Assembly: GCF_022965805.1 (NCBI RefSeq)
Contig: NC_133105.1
Coordinates: forward strand, 496,001-560,000
Direction: 5' to 3'
Length of the DNA: 64,000 bases
Source of the DNA: Primulina eburnea
Taxonomy: Eukaryota; Streptophyta; Magnoliopsida; Lamiales; Gesneriaceae
This document shows, piece after piece, positions 48,906 to 60,621 of the stretch (its first letter is position 1; each line of letters begins with the position of its first letter). The notes below the pieces were generated by a model. It saw only the letters and a list, made by a program, of their open reading frames with translations. It searched no databases and was not told where the DNA came from. Made by a program: the position numbers and the translations under genes.

Positions 48906-51339
48906 ATGTGGAAGCTAATTCTTAACAAACTCCCTAGAAAATCCCAGAAGCCGGATCATGATTCGCAGAGAAACCCTAGTTCAGGCCCCAAGGTACCAAG
49001 TCAGGTTGCGGCCCGGACCAATGTAGCCAACCCTTCTGTCAAACGGGCTTCAGCCGCAGTCTTTCCAGCCAGTGTGATTGCAGGAATTGAGCCGTTGCAA
49101 GCGTTCAAGGATGTTCCGAGTTCAGAAAAAATGAATCTTTTCATCAGTAAGTTAAGTCTTTGCTGTGTAGTATTTGATTTCACTGATCCGACCAAAAATA
49201 TCCAAGAAAAGGACCTTAAGCGAGCTACACTGCTCGAGCTTCTTGACTTTGTATCACAGAGCCATCAGAAATTCTCGGAGCCTGCGATTTTAGCATCGTG
49301 CAAAATGTGCTCCATAAATTTGTTCCGTGTTTTCCCACCTAATCATCGGCTGAGTAACAAAAATGGGGGTGAAAATGATAATGATGATGAACCAACGTTC
49401 GATCCTGCATGGTCTCACTTGCAAATAGTTTATGATTTCTTGCTGAAGTTTGTGACTTCCACTTCTTTGGAGGTGAAAGTTGCTAAGAAATATATTGACC
49501 ATTCCTTCATTTTGAAAATAATCGGCTTGTTTGATTCGGAAGATCCCAGGGAACGGGACTGTCTTAAGGCGATTCTGCATAGGATTTATGGGAAGTTTAT
49601 GGTCCACAGACCATTTTTAAGAAAGCGCATAAGCAATGTGTTCTACAGATTTGTGTTCGAGACAGAGAAGCATAATGGTATAGCTGAGTTGTTGGAGGTT
49701 TTTGGGAGTGTTATTACTGGTTTTGCTATACCTTTAAAAGAGGAGCATAAGATATTTCTTCGGAAAGCATTGGTTCCGCTACACAAGCCCAAGTCGTTGG
49801 GGATTTACTTTCAGCAGCTGTCTTATTGCGTGACTCAGTTTATTGAGAAGGAGCCTAAATTGGCCAGCGTTGTGATTGATGGGCTATTGAAATATTGGCC
49901 AATTACGAATAGCCAGAAGGAAGTGATGTTTTTAGGTGAGTTGGAGGAGATTCTCGAAGTGATCAATATGGCTGAGTTCCAAAAGATCATGATTCCGTTA
50001 TTCCGGAGAATCAGAAACTGCATAAATAGTTACCATTTTCAGGTGACCATTCGATTCTACAGTACCATTAATTTTTATTAGATGTATGTACAATATTTTT
50101 ATTGGTTTTTGTATAATCTAATATATTCATCACCATAAGTTGGCTACCGGAAAGAGGTTGTGATATGGCATTAAGTAGGAATAAAAATCAACATTGCACT
50201 TTTTGTAAAAAATTGCTACACGTGCATTTCATCGACAAAAGTTTGTCTTCAACCGTCACTAAATTGCGTAGGAGCCCCTATGCCCATAACAAATGTTATT
50301 TCCCTAGATTGTTATCCCGTGTGTTGCAATTTCATTTAGGAATCAGAGGTGTAAGGGGTCGGATCAAGGCTTTGCTGAAACTCCTCAAAAGGGATTAAGA
50401 TCGTCTAATGAGAACAACTGGATCCGCAATTTCGGAAACATTATAAAATGGTCTTGATAGCCAATTAAAATTTAATGCAGGTGAACCATCCAAGAATATT
50501 TAGTACTCCGGTTAGAAAATATTAGGCTACGAGAATAATCAGCCCGACACCACAGGAAGGCATTATGCTTGATTGGATAGACTTGAGAGGAGGTGATATT
50601 CTTGATTTGAAGTTGGTTTTATAGTTGGAAATGATAGCTTTTTCAATACGGTGAAATTAATCAAGAGAGTGTTTAATGATATGTTTAGGTATATTGAATG
50701 GCTATATGTCCGTACTCTTTTCGGAGATGCATAACCGAATTTATCAAATATTGTATTGTTTCCCATATGGTTTTACTATCAAGGGATCTTAGCCTTTTCT
50801 TCCCCATTCGATATATGTTATTTTAACCAATCATATATATAATTCTGTGTCTTCTGCATCTCTTCTACGTTAAAGTTTTACCAATCTTTCCACTCTTAGT
50901 CTTGCGAGATCTCCTGTGCCACGTGAAATTTTGTCTCTGAACCAACGCTTTTTAACAGATGAATCAATTCCAGTTTATTACAATTTCCTCCTGCCCCATG
51001 CAGGTAGCTGAAAGGGCTCTGTTTTTGTGGAACAATGACCAAATTGTCAATCTAATCGCATACAACCGCCAAATTATACTGCCCATAGTATTCCTGGCTC
51101 TAGAAACCAACGCACAAAACCACTGGAACCATACTGTCCTGAACTTGACTTTAAATGTGAGAAAAATGCTCGCAGAAATGGACGATGCTCTGGTTTTAAC
51201 TTGCATCTCCAATTGTCGAGAGGAGCAAGAGAAAATGAATTTGGTCATGGAAAAGCGAAAGGAAACTTGGGAGCGTTTGGAAAATAGGGCTAGTCTTCAG
51301 CCAGCATCTGGAAACACTGCTGTTGTGGTAACTTATTAA
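48906..51339 (+). CDS. PP2A regulatory subunit B' (B56 family, 57 kDa)
   Basis: The subunit directs PP2A holoenzymes to substrates. Exons 48906-50042 and 51004-51339 join in phase 0 to 490 residues. The variable N-terminus ([20 protein letters not shown]) and Ala/Ser-rich lead are followed by the conserved B56 HEAT-repeat core. Core blocks include [40 protein letters not shown] and [19 protein letters not shown] in exon 1, and [12 protein letters not shown] in exon 2, which also carries [20 protein letters not shown]. One large intron before VAERAL is usual for plant B' genes. The length and ends (DNA-coded C-terminus NTAVVVTY) fit a B'-beta/kappa-like member; the exact subclass is not resolved. 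Confidence 0.92.
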
Positions 51340-51995
51340 CCTCCTTTTTTCCTATTAAGGCAAGACCTTGTTGGCCTTTGTTCATCCATCCCTGAATCGT
51401 TTTGTAATGGATTTGTTGCTGTTTAAATATTTTGTGTTCCCCAACAAAGGGCAGGGGAAGTGTATCTCTTTAGCTGTATTGTTTGTAAGGTGACTTGTGA
51501 CTGCTTCCATGCGTGCCTTGATGATTTGTAGTTGCTGTATTTTTTTTAGATCTCTGTCTTACCTTTTATTGTTGATGAACTGTTAGTTGACTTTTAGGTA
51601 AATTTTATGAATGAAAAATGCGCGTTTGGGTTCTGGGTTCTGAGTCCGACGAGGACAAAAAGTATGGGGTTCTCCAGTAGAAAGGATGATCATGACCACT
51701 AGAAAGAATGATGCATGATCAATTTTCATGAAGCGTTGTTTGACATAAATTTGAGTCTCTAAACTGTCTGATGATGGTCACATAGACAATCACCAGTCTT
51801 TAATCTTACATACCGTGTTCTACTTGAATCGAAACCATGGTCATCTTCTTCGAATCAAAATCCAAATGGGTAATTACTTGTTTTTGGTTCAAAAATCAAG
51901 ACAGAACTTGGTTTTACTTAAGTGAGCCCAAGTTCTCATCCCACTAAAACTAGGAACAAAATAATACATGAATATGATAATTGTTGCGTAAAGTA

Positions 51996-52066
<71 letters not shown>

Positions 52067-52859
52067 TGTATTTATAGATGTGAAAAAAGGAGCAGAAAAT
52101 CAAGAGACGAGGAGGAGAATTATCAAGTCAAACATATATAGTTACAGTAACTTTTTTTCTTTTGGTAGTTAGTCCTGGTCCCTAATCTATATTACATCAA
52201 CATGATCGATCGGATGCTCTTTCGTATTGATAGGCAAAATACTTTTCTCTTTATGTAAAATCTTTGTTGTTTGAAATGCCAATTCTCGTCTTCTAAGAAT
52301 GTATACAATCTTTTCAAGACAAGAAGTTAACAAGTTAACTTAAAATTTAGTATTGTCCATTTTTTTTTTTTTGTATTTTTCTATAGTAGCAAGAAATGGG
52401 ATATATGTAATATAATAGAAAAATACATAGCCAAGTCATGGGTGAGTGTCAAACTTTCTTTCATGCTGTTTCAACTTTTGTCTTCGTTGAACACAACAAA
52501 ATTACAACCTACATCCAACGTTCATGCACCGAGCCATTACAGGCCGTCCTTTTTTAAACTTACAACATGAGATTACTGCCTATTAAGGATCACAGGCTAT
52601 AATTTTCCCCTTCAAGAGTTGTGCAGAACTATCCCCACAAGTGAGCATATATAATTATATCCCGAAAATCGGCACTCAAAGACAGCACTCGGTCCATAAA
52701 GCCGTCCAGCGACGTGTAAAACACATGGAAATCATTATTCCTACCTTGTATATAATTTTCTGTATCTCACCTAACCTTTTGGTCAGTCCAAAACTTATGT
52801 CATACAAAAATGAGCTCATTTCTCAATTCTCAAACATAGTACCCACACAAAAATCCTTA
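51340..52859. other. Spacer with TAA microsatellite and GA3ox promoter
   Basis: 51997-52066 is a TAA repeat. The rest has no coding signal. The in-frame extension upstream of the GA3ox ATG (52641-52859) resembles no dioxygenase and is treated as non-coding. Confidence 0.5.
51997..52066. repeat. (TAA)n microsatellite, about 23 units
   Basis: A nearly perfect TAA run of about 70 bp that reads as a meaningless poly-isoleucine frame. Confidence 0.95.
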
Positions 52860-54491
52860 ATGGCAACAACTCTTTCAGAAGCCTATGGGGACAGTCCTCT
52901 CCAACTTAAACACATCGTCCCTCTCGATTTCGACTCGATTCACGACCTGCCTGACTCACATGTGTGGACCGAATCCGGCGATCTTTTATCAGGAAAACAT
53001 ATATGTCAGGCACATGTGGACGAGTCAGATGTACCCATTGTTGACCTGACGGCTCCAAATGTTGTGGAAGTACTGGGCAATGCCTGCCGAAAATGGGGAA
53101 TGTTCCAAGTGACGAACCATGGGGTGCCCTCGAGTTTGCTCGGGAATGCGGAGTCATATGTTCGACAGTTGTTTGCTCTCCCCGCTGAGCAGAAACGGAA
53201 GGCGTTGCGTTCTCCAGGTGGAGCCACCGGATATGGGGTAGCTCGGATTTCTCCTTTTTTCTCCAAGTTAATGTGGCATGAGGGCTTCACCATTATGGGT
53301 TCTGCGATCGAGCATGCTAAACTACTCTGGCCTCAGGACTATGAAAAATTTTGGTAAGCCGCCCATGCATATCTAGGTTATGTATAACTACTTATAACAT
53401 GAAGAAAATCGATCCCTATCATACGTACGCGCTTGGATTGAAGATTTGGAGCCGTGAATTTCAAATTCATGAATCTCAAATTCATTTGATTGTTTGATGA
53501 ATTTATTTCAAATTCATTCTTCTAATCACTCTTCCAAATTCAATCCCTGCCATCTAAATGTAATATCCTTTTCAAAAAATGTTCTCTTTCCTTATCACTC
53601 TGGAAACAACTTTTAACCTAATTACTTAAGCTATTGCAATATGCTGTATGCAGTACTGTATACAAAAACTTGAAAATTAATCCATAATCCACATTGAATG
53701 TTTTAATATAATATTATGTCCATCACAGTATTTCTCTAAAGTTTAATGTTTATATAAAATAAAATTGAAATAGATGGATGACATAATATTTTTAATTTGT
53801 GAAATCCGAGTCAATCCTCGGATAAACAAGAATGCCAACTCTCATCAAATTCTCATCAAATCCGAGTACATGATATTAAACTTACAATTTATTGATAAAT
53901 AAATACTAACTAACTGATTAAATATTTTTCAGCAATGCCATGGACAGTTATCAAAAGCAGATGAAATCATTAGCCCACAAAATCTTGGTTCTCATCCTCA
54001 AGTCCTTGGAGGCAAAAGATCAAGAAACCCTACTTTCTACAGCTTCTGTCCACAAATCTGAAGGCGCCTTGCAGCTAAATTCTTACCCTTGTTGCCCCAA
54101 CCACAATCAAGCCATTGGCTTAGCTCCACACACAGATTCCCTACTTCTAACAATTCTTCATCAAAATGACACGGAGGGTCTTCAAGTTTTTCGGGAAAAC
54201 ACGGGATGGATAACTGCTCCTCCAGTTTCAGGAGCCCTAGTCGTCAACATAGGTGATCTTTTGCACATCGTGTCGAACGGGCTGTTTCCGACGGTGTATC
54301 ATCGTGTGGTTCCTAATGAAATGAGGCATAGGTTTTCGATGGCCTTCTTCTACGGCCCTCAAAGTGATTCTGTGGTAGCTCCCCTGTTGAATCTCGGTTT
54401 TCCTCGGTATCGTTCAGTTACGGTGAAAGAGTATCTCAGTATCAAGAATAAGCATCTCGACAAGGCAATTTCGATTCTTAAAACAGTGTAG
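52860..54491 (+). CDS. GA3ox: Gibberellin 3-beta-dioxygenase (GA3ox)
   Basis: A 2-oxoglutarate/Fe(II) dioxygenase that converts GA9/GA20 to bioactive GA4/GA1. Exons 52860-53353 and 53933-54491 join (phase 2) to 350 residues, with the join restoring KFCNAMDSY. The N-terminal domain has PIVDLTAPNVVEVLGNACRK and WGMFQVTNHGVPSSLL. The GA3ox-typical KLMWHEGFTIMGS lies near residue 140. The iron ligands are His231 and Asp233 (LAPHTDSLLL) and His288 (VYHRVVPN), and the 2-oxoglutarate pair is in RHRFSM (Arg298, Ser300). The ATG at 52860 (MATTLSEAYGD) is chosen because it fits the family length; an in-frame opening 73 codons upstream does not. A single intron is usual for GA3ox. Confidence 0.92.
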
Positions 54492-54854
54492 ATCGATGTG
54501 TTCATTTTCATAATTGTTCAACTAGGTCTAGAATTCTTGAACTGCCTTGGAAAAGATAAATATTTTGGGGACATATATTTTTTTTATTTCCACATGATGC
54601 GGGAGATTGTATTAATTATTATGGATGATAATGTGAGTAAATAAAGAATGTTAAATTAATCATATCTCACGACTGTCTGAAATATTAGGGTTTTCCTTTG
54701 GAAAGACTGCAAACGCAAAATAGAACTTCTAAAATTGATAAATAATGCAAATAATTGATCACTTCTATTAAGCTGTCATAGATAATGATTTTTCTACGTT
54801 AACATTTTTCGAGGAGTTTGGGATTTAGCAATAGCTGGTATCGACAATATTTTG

Positions 54855-55020
54855 CACGAGACTGTCTACAAATCAATTTTGTGAAACAAATCTCTTACTT
54901 CATCTTAATAGTGGAAAAATATTATTTTTTTATGTCCAAAATATTATTTTTCGCATCGAATATGAAGTGAGTCGACCCGTCCCATAGATATAAATCTGTG
55001 ATACCTTTTCACATGTATGT
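54855..55020 (-). mobile_element. MITE family M1, copy 9 (diverged)
   Basis: The order of blocks is kept (CACGAGACTGTCT, AATATTATTTTT twice, GAGTCGACCCGTC) but the ends are worn. Confidence 0.6.
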
Positions 55021-56784
55021 GTATACAGTATATATATTACGTAATCATTTTGATTGGTTTGATGAGGTTATAATTTTAAATAAAACAAATCTATAGCCAT
55101 CATATTACATTAGCTTCCCTTTATTTAATTCATTTTTGGCATAGAAACAAAATCGAATATGTTTATTTTAAAATTAAGCATCTTTAATCACGTACGTAGA
55201 GACAGGCATAAAGACATGCATAGTGACAAGCTAAGCTTGCAAATTAATTAATTAATTAATTATACACCAAATTTAATAACTAATTAAACTTGGTCATGAT
55301 AAGGCTTAATTTGTCTGCCTTTATATGTATTATTAGTCTACGGGGGAACATTTGTTCAATAAACACACGCACCAATATTATATATATATATATATATATA
55401 TATTAAGAAACATATGTTAATATTTGAAAAAAAATTGAGCGGTTACGTACTGAAATTGAGTTAAATGGTCACGTCTCGTCGGGATCAAAAAGTCCAAGAA
55501 AATCACTTTAGCTTTTGTCGTCTTCACTATACTAAGATTAAATTTTTCCATAGGCGTGACCAAATGTAATCGAAATTTTTCCACATGTACCTAATTAATC
55601 AGTCAGCGTGAAAACAGGCACAAATCACAATTTTTTTTAAAAAAATATAAAAATTTAATTATATTGCACGAGATAAGATCATATATATAATTTAGCACTA
55701 GTTAAAATTATTACTTATGTTTTTAAAATCTCATGAGAATAATACAACACTAATTTGTGTGTATATGTTGCATGCATGTGTCATATGTCGTTGTGCACAC
55801 AAAATACAGTGTTCTTGGAGGAGGATTTGTTAACCCAAATCAAGTAGCAAAGAATGTTTCACGTTTCATTAGGATAAATTTCGATTATATTTTATCATTA
55901 AAAATGAAAATTTAAATTCATACATTATTTATTTACACAAAGTAGAATGTATTTTAAATATCTCTATTATTGGTTGAATTTGAAATATACATTCATTAAC
56001 ATAAAACACTATATAAACATACAGATGATGGATTTGAAATGTGGATGTAACTTTTCTAAAATTATAAAAATACGTTTGAAATTCATGTTCATCAATCCGT
56101 ATACAACCTTAATTAATTACAAAATTCCGTGTTTTTGGACTGTTTTAAAATTAATTATAATTAATTTTAATAAAAAGACGTGATTACAACATTATTAACT
56201 ATAAAATATAAATATCCAACCTCGAATGCGTCAATAGTTTGTTTTATTAAGAATAATGACACACTATAAATCAAAATTTAAATAGTCAAATGTATTCCCT
56301 GACCAGTGATGAATTTGCATGTTTTCACACACACACAAATTTTAAATAGTAAAAATCACAAATAAAGATTATTAAAAAAATACAAAATAAAGAGTACGTT
56401 ATGCTGGGAGCAAAGCCCAACGTAAAACAAGAACGCTACAATAATTGATTTTAGGTTCCTAGATGTGTGTGGGCCCATTTGTTCAATTGAGCCCAATAAA
56501 GTTCATAAATGAAATTATCTACATATACTTTAGAACCTTAAAAGTTAATATTCATTTGAAACTTAGATTACATTTTCACATGCTTCTGTATTTGTTTCTT
56601 TAAAAGCCAAATTAATTATACCGAATTACTTAATTTTGGACATTAAATGATCATCCATCGAAAGTATATGAAAGAAAAAATTGAAAATTATATATAGATG
56701 AACATATTGAAAATAGCGAAAAATCATTACTAATTTCACAAAAAAATATTGCATGTGCCCGATCACCAGTCGCCAAAGTAGGTC

Positions 56785-56915
56785 ATATATAAGACGGTTT
56801 CATATATTTATATATATCGACACAGTCTATATATGAAGTGAAAAATAATAATTTAGATATAAAAAATAATATTTTTAATAAATCGGATCAGTTCGTAAAT
56901 TTGTCCCATATAATT
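56785..56915 (+). mobile_element. MITE family M1, copy 10 (very diverged)
   Basis: Only traces remain: TAAGACGGTTTCATAT at the left, the paired AAAAATAAT blocks, and CGTAAATTTGTCCCATA at the right. Confidence 0.35.
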
Positions 56916-57835
56916 ATGCAATGAGATGGTACGGGTGGAGAAGTTGGTAGGTAGGTGACCATCCTAAGAGTTGTCTCTCCTCCAAATGACACGGAAAATA
57001 CCGGTGCACCGACGCCACTCCAATTCGCACCTTAATCCAAAAGCGACATTATATTCCATACTCAACTTCACAAAAGTAGATTCAGTTAAATATAAAATTA
57101 AAATTTTGGTAGAATCCAATTGGATATATAAAACAAATAATTGATTCACGGACTTTAAAAAAATAAAAATAAAAAGTAAAAATAAAAATTACTACACCGC
57201 ATTTGTCTGTGGGTGAGTCGGGCGAATGTCGCATGCATGACACTGATTTTGATTAGTACCTATGCATGCCATGTCATGCCAATATATCCTTGTGTACTCC
57301 CTAACCTAAACTGCGTGGCATTTTAATTAATTATATCGTCCAGCTACCCAATCCTATATCATGAGCTTCAATCTTGAATTTGAGTTATTATGATCTCTTA
57401 AAATTGGCTGACTGAAATAAAGAGCATGGGAAATAATTTTCAAAAGTAAAAACTTTCCCAACTATAGACTTGATCAACATGCAAGTGATTTTAAAAAAAA
57501 AATTTTGAATTATATCGATCGTGTCAATTTGAGTAACTTTTAAAGAACAAATTAATAAACAAAATAAAGGGAAAAATATATTTAAACCTTACACCTCTCT
57601 CTAAGAAGCTAAGGCTCTTAAATATAATTGATAGAATGATATAACATAACTTTTCAATCAAATTTTAATTTGGTGACACTAATAGTTTACCAATTGTCGC
57701 GTGAAGCGAATGCACCTCCGTATCTAGACATGTAAAAGAATCGAGAACTGAGTGAATGTGGATGGTCAGTAAAAAAGGTTCAGCCAAACACAGAGGGACG
57801 TTTTGACAGTCGTGATTCAAATCAATTGAGATGAC

Positions 57836-58552
57836 TGATGCGACCGGATGAAAATAGGTGCAAGCTGTGTGGATAATTTTACCAGGTCGGATTATGAAAA
57901 TAATGAGAGATGATAGCACAGCTAGATGTATCAAGATTAAATATCTTGCTCCGGAGAAAACCTGGTGTTGATATGCAAACAAGAAGATAACCACGTGAAT
58001 GAACGCCGGAAAGATGTCCGACGTTATCACTCCGATGCTTAAGTCAGATAGTAAATAATAAGAAACAATATAGCAAGAAGAAATGTTGTATTAATGTGTA
58101 TTTTTTTAGGAGAGTATGAAAAAATAAATGCTTTAATGTTTAAACAAACTTGATATTTATAGAAAGTAAGTCAATGATGATCTTGTTTTCAGTGTTCATT
58201 TATTAATCATGGCAAGATGGTTGCACATACCTTGTTTTCTGACACCAACTTCTCTGACACGTCAAACTGTCGCTTTTCACCTTGTCAAATCTATGCGATT
58301 CTGACAAATACCAAGATAAGATATTTCATACTTGTGCACTCGAAGGATGTGCTATTATCGAGGTAATCCAGGTAGAGAACCATCATCCAGGAACTCTTCT
58401 GGAAGCGCGGTTTCTGACAGTCCGGAGAGATGATGTCTAGGACATTCATTTGTCTGACTATTATCGAACTGACCCAAAGTTTGCTAGGACCTAACCCATG
58501 ACCCGAGAGTATTCAGTACCCAATACACGGGACTTCTCCAAGGGTATCACCA
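57836..58552 (+). mobile_element. Solo LTR, family L2, copy 2
   Basis: It starts TGATGCGACCGGATGAAAAT and ends GGGTATCACCA, with ATGAC/TTGAC as an imperfect target duplication. It shares ordered blocks with 46988-47834: AACCACGTGAATG, CACTCCGATGCTTAA, AACTTGATATTTATAG, GACACGTCAAA and GACCCGAGA. No internal retrotransposon sequence is attached. Confidence 0.6.
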
Positions 58553-58640
58553 TTGACGGTTCACCCCACCCCTAGCTATGGACACTAAAACATGTTGATA
58601 TAAAAAATCGAATTAATATTCATAAATTAAACACTAATCT

Positions 58641-58735
58641 GGTTTACTAACCCAGATAAACGTGAGTAACCGTAACACGTGCTTTTGGTTTTACTAACCC
58701 AGATAAACGTGAGTAACCGTAACACGTGCTTTTGG
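58641..58735. repeat. Tandem duplication, period 47 bp
   Basis: ACTAACCCAGATAAACGTGA, with the GTAACCGTAACACGTGCTTT that follows it, occurs twice in direct succession, differing by one T in a T run. The near-identity indicates a recent duplication. Each unit carries an ACACGTG E-box/ABRE-like core. Confidence 0.9.
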
Positions 58736-58897
58736 TATTTCGGGAGAAGCGTGTAACGTCACCATTGCTCATTCGGAATTCAAGCTTGTATGCCTCTACT
58801 TGAGAGAGAGAGAGGTCAGTTAAGTTAGTGTATAATTTGTAGGTAGAGTCCATATTCACGGTATGATTGGCAGAGGCCCATCATTTTCTCAAAATAA

Positions 58898-59050
58898 AAA
58901 CTTGTGTGAGATAGTTTCACGGGTCGTATTTGTAAGACGGATCTCTTATTTGGGTCATCCATGAAAAAGTATTACTTTTTATGCTAAGAGTATTACTTTT
59001 TATTATGAATATAGATAAGGTTGGTCTCACAGACGATATCATATGAGACT
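58898..59050 (-). mobile_element. MITE family M1, copy 11
   Basis: A reverse copy from AAAACTTGTGTGAGATAG to a right end shortened by a deletion (GGTTGGTCTCACAGACG). The core AGTATTACTTTTTAT blocks are intact. Confidence 0.8.
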
Positions 59051-60130
59051 CACTCATTTCTCAATAATATAATCAACTAACGTGACATCTTTCCATCCAT
59101 CAGATAAAGAAAGAGAAGGATCCATGATGCATATTTTGCGTACACGCTTGCTTCTGACCAACGGGAAATTTGGCTTCAGTCCCCAGCCGCCTTTTTTCTT
59201 TGTTTTCAGTCCCTAGGTACTTTTTTAGTATCACATTTCCACATGAAGTGTACCACATTTTGTATGAAATAGTACCACAATTTTGTGGATAGGGAGTGAA
59301 TGCAAAGAAATATTATGATTGGGGATTTTTAAATAACTTCCCCATTACCAATTCTTTTTCTTTTTAATTTGATTTGACACACCCAATCCAAACAAATAAA
59401 AAATTTATATCATTTTATTTGCTAATTTAAATAGTTTTGTTACCCTTTTATCGTGTTTAGAAAATAATCTGGGAAAATAAATTTTATGGATCCGTAGCAT
59501 AGCTAGTTGTGTTACAAGAAACGGAAACGCCGGATACTGTAAAATATCCATTTTTTACTCGAAAGGAAAATGGAATTTGTCCAAAAGATTTTTGGCATCT
59601 AATCATTTCACGTTTATTATATATATAAAACAAAAATCATGCTAAATTTTGAGCTTTTATCGGACATTTCCTATATATGGTCGTATAATCTTGGATATCT
59701 CGTTGCAAACAAATACAAAATAGATGTTTTGAAGATAAGGATATATATAAAAATTATCTGAAATACATACTTTTTAAGGATCTTTATCTAATCCACATTT
59801 GTTTTTTTTTATTATTATTTTGATTGATATATTTTTCGACAGTTTTTTTATGAGTTAAAGATATGTACATCAAGAATATTCCTCCATTTATTACGATGTT
59901 ATTAAACAATTGAATAACTAATGTTTTTTTATGAAAATTAACATATACATTATACATATATATATATATATATATCCATAATATATGGATTATCATAAAG
60001 AGAAAACATAAATAATCCTTCTTTTATTACCCTGCTCAATGCATAAAATTAGACGATTTGTTATGTAAGGTAGGGAAAGGTTATGTCTCGCCGGATTTGG
60101 CTCGATGGATAACAACTCTTATATGAGCGA

Positions 60131-60304
60131 ATATAATGTGAGATTGTCTCACGGATCTTAATCTGTGACATGGATCAACCCTAACAATATTCACAATAAA
60201 AATTAATACTATTAACATAAAAAGTAATATTTTTCATGGATGACTCAAATAAAGATCCGTCTTACAAAATACGACCCGTGAGACCGTCTCACACAAATTT
60301 TTGC
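60131..60304 (+). mobile_element. MITE family M1, copy 12
   Basis: It runs from ATAATGTGAGATTGTCTCAC to GAGACCGTCTCACACAAATT with an intact core. Confidence 0.85.
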
Positions 60305-60621
60305 ATATATATATATAGATATAGAGGCATCACAGATCAAACGATGAACCTATAAATTATGAGAAGTGCCCTTCAGAAAATAAAATAAATCTTTGATTTC
60401 TAAGAAAGACAATCTTTACAACAAACCCCTCCGACATAAATTGTAATTTCGAACATGCTCATACAAACTTTATAATTTACCTAAAATCAAAGAGAAATCC
60501 GAAACACAATTGACATTGTCCTCCCCCAAAATTTTCCCTCTCCCCGTCACATTATACATCAAATTTCTTTCAGTATCTCTATTTTTTTTTGCCAAATAAT
60601 TATATGGGCAAGATGTTGAGT

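Larger units (their letters stand above)
54492..57835. other. Long AT-rich spacer with worn MITE copies
   Basis: It contains diverged M1 copies at about 54855-55020 and 56785-56915, an ATTA/TTAA repeat near 55243-55262 and a TA run near 55379-55402. Open frames here are AT-rich and lack domains. No gene is seen. Confidence 0.5.
58553..60621. other. AT-rich spacer with repeats and MITEs
   Basis: It holds the 47-bp duplication at 58641-58735, M1 copies at 58898-59050 and 60131-60304 and a TA run near 59956-59976. No gene is seen. Confidence 0.5.

Noticed and set aside
51981..52172. Open frame with a poly-isoleucine run
   Set aside because: It is the TAA microsatellite translated; not a gene.
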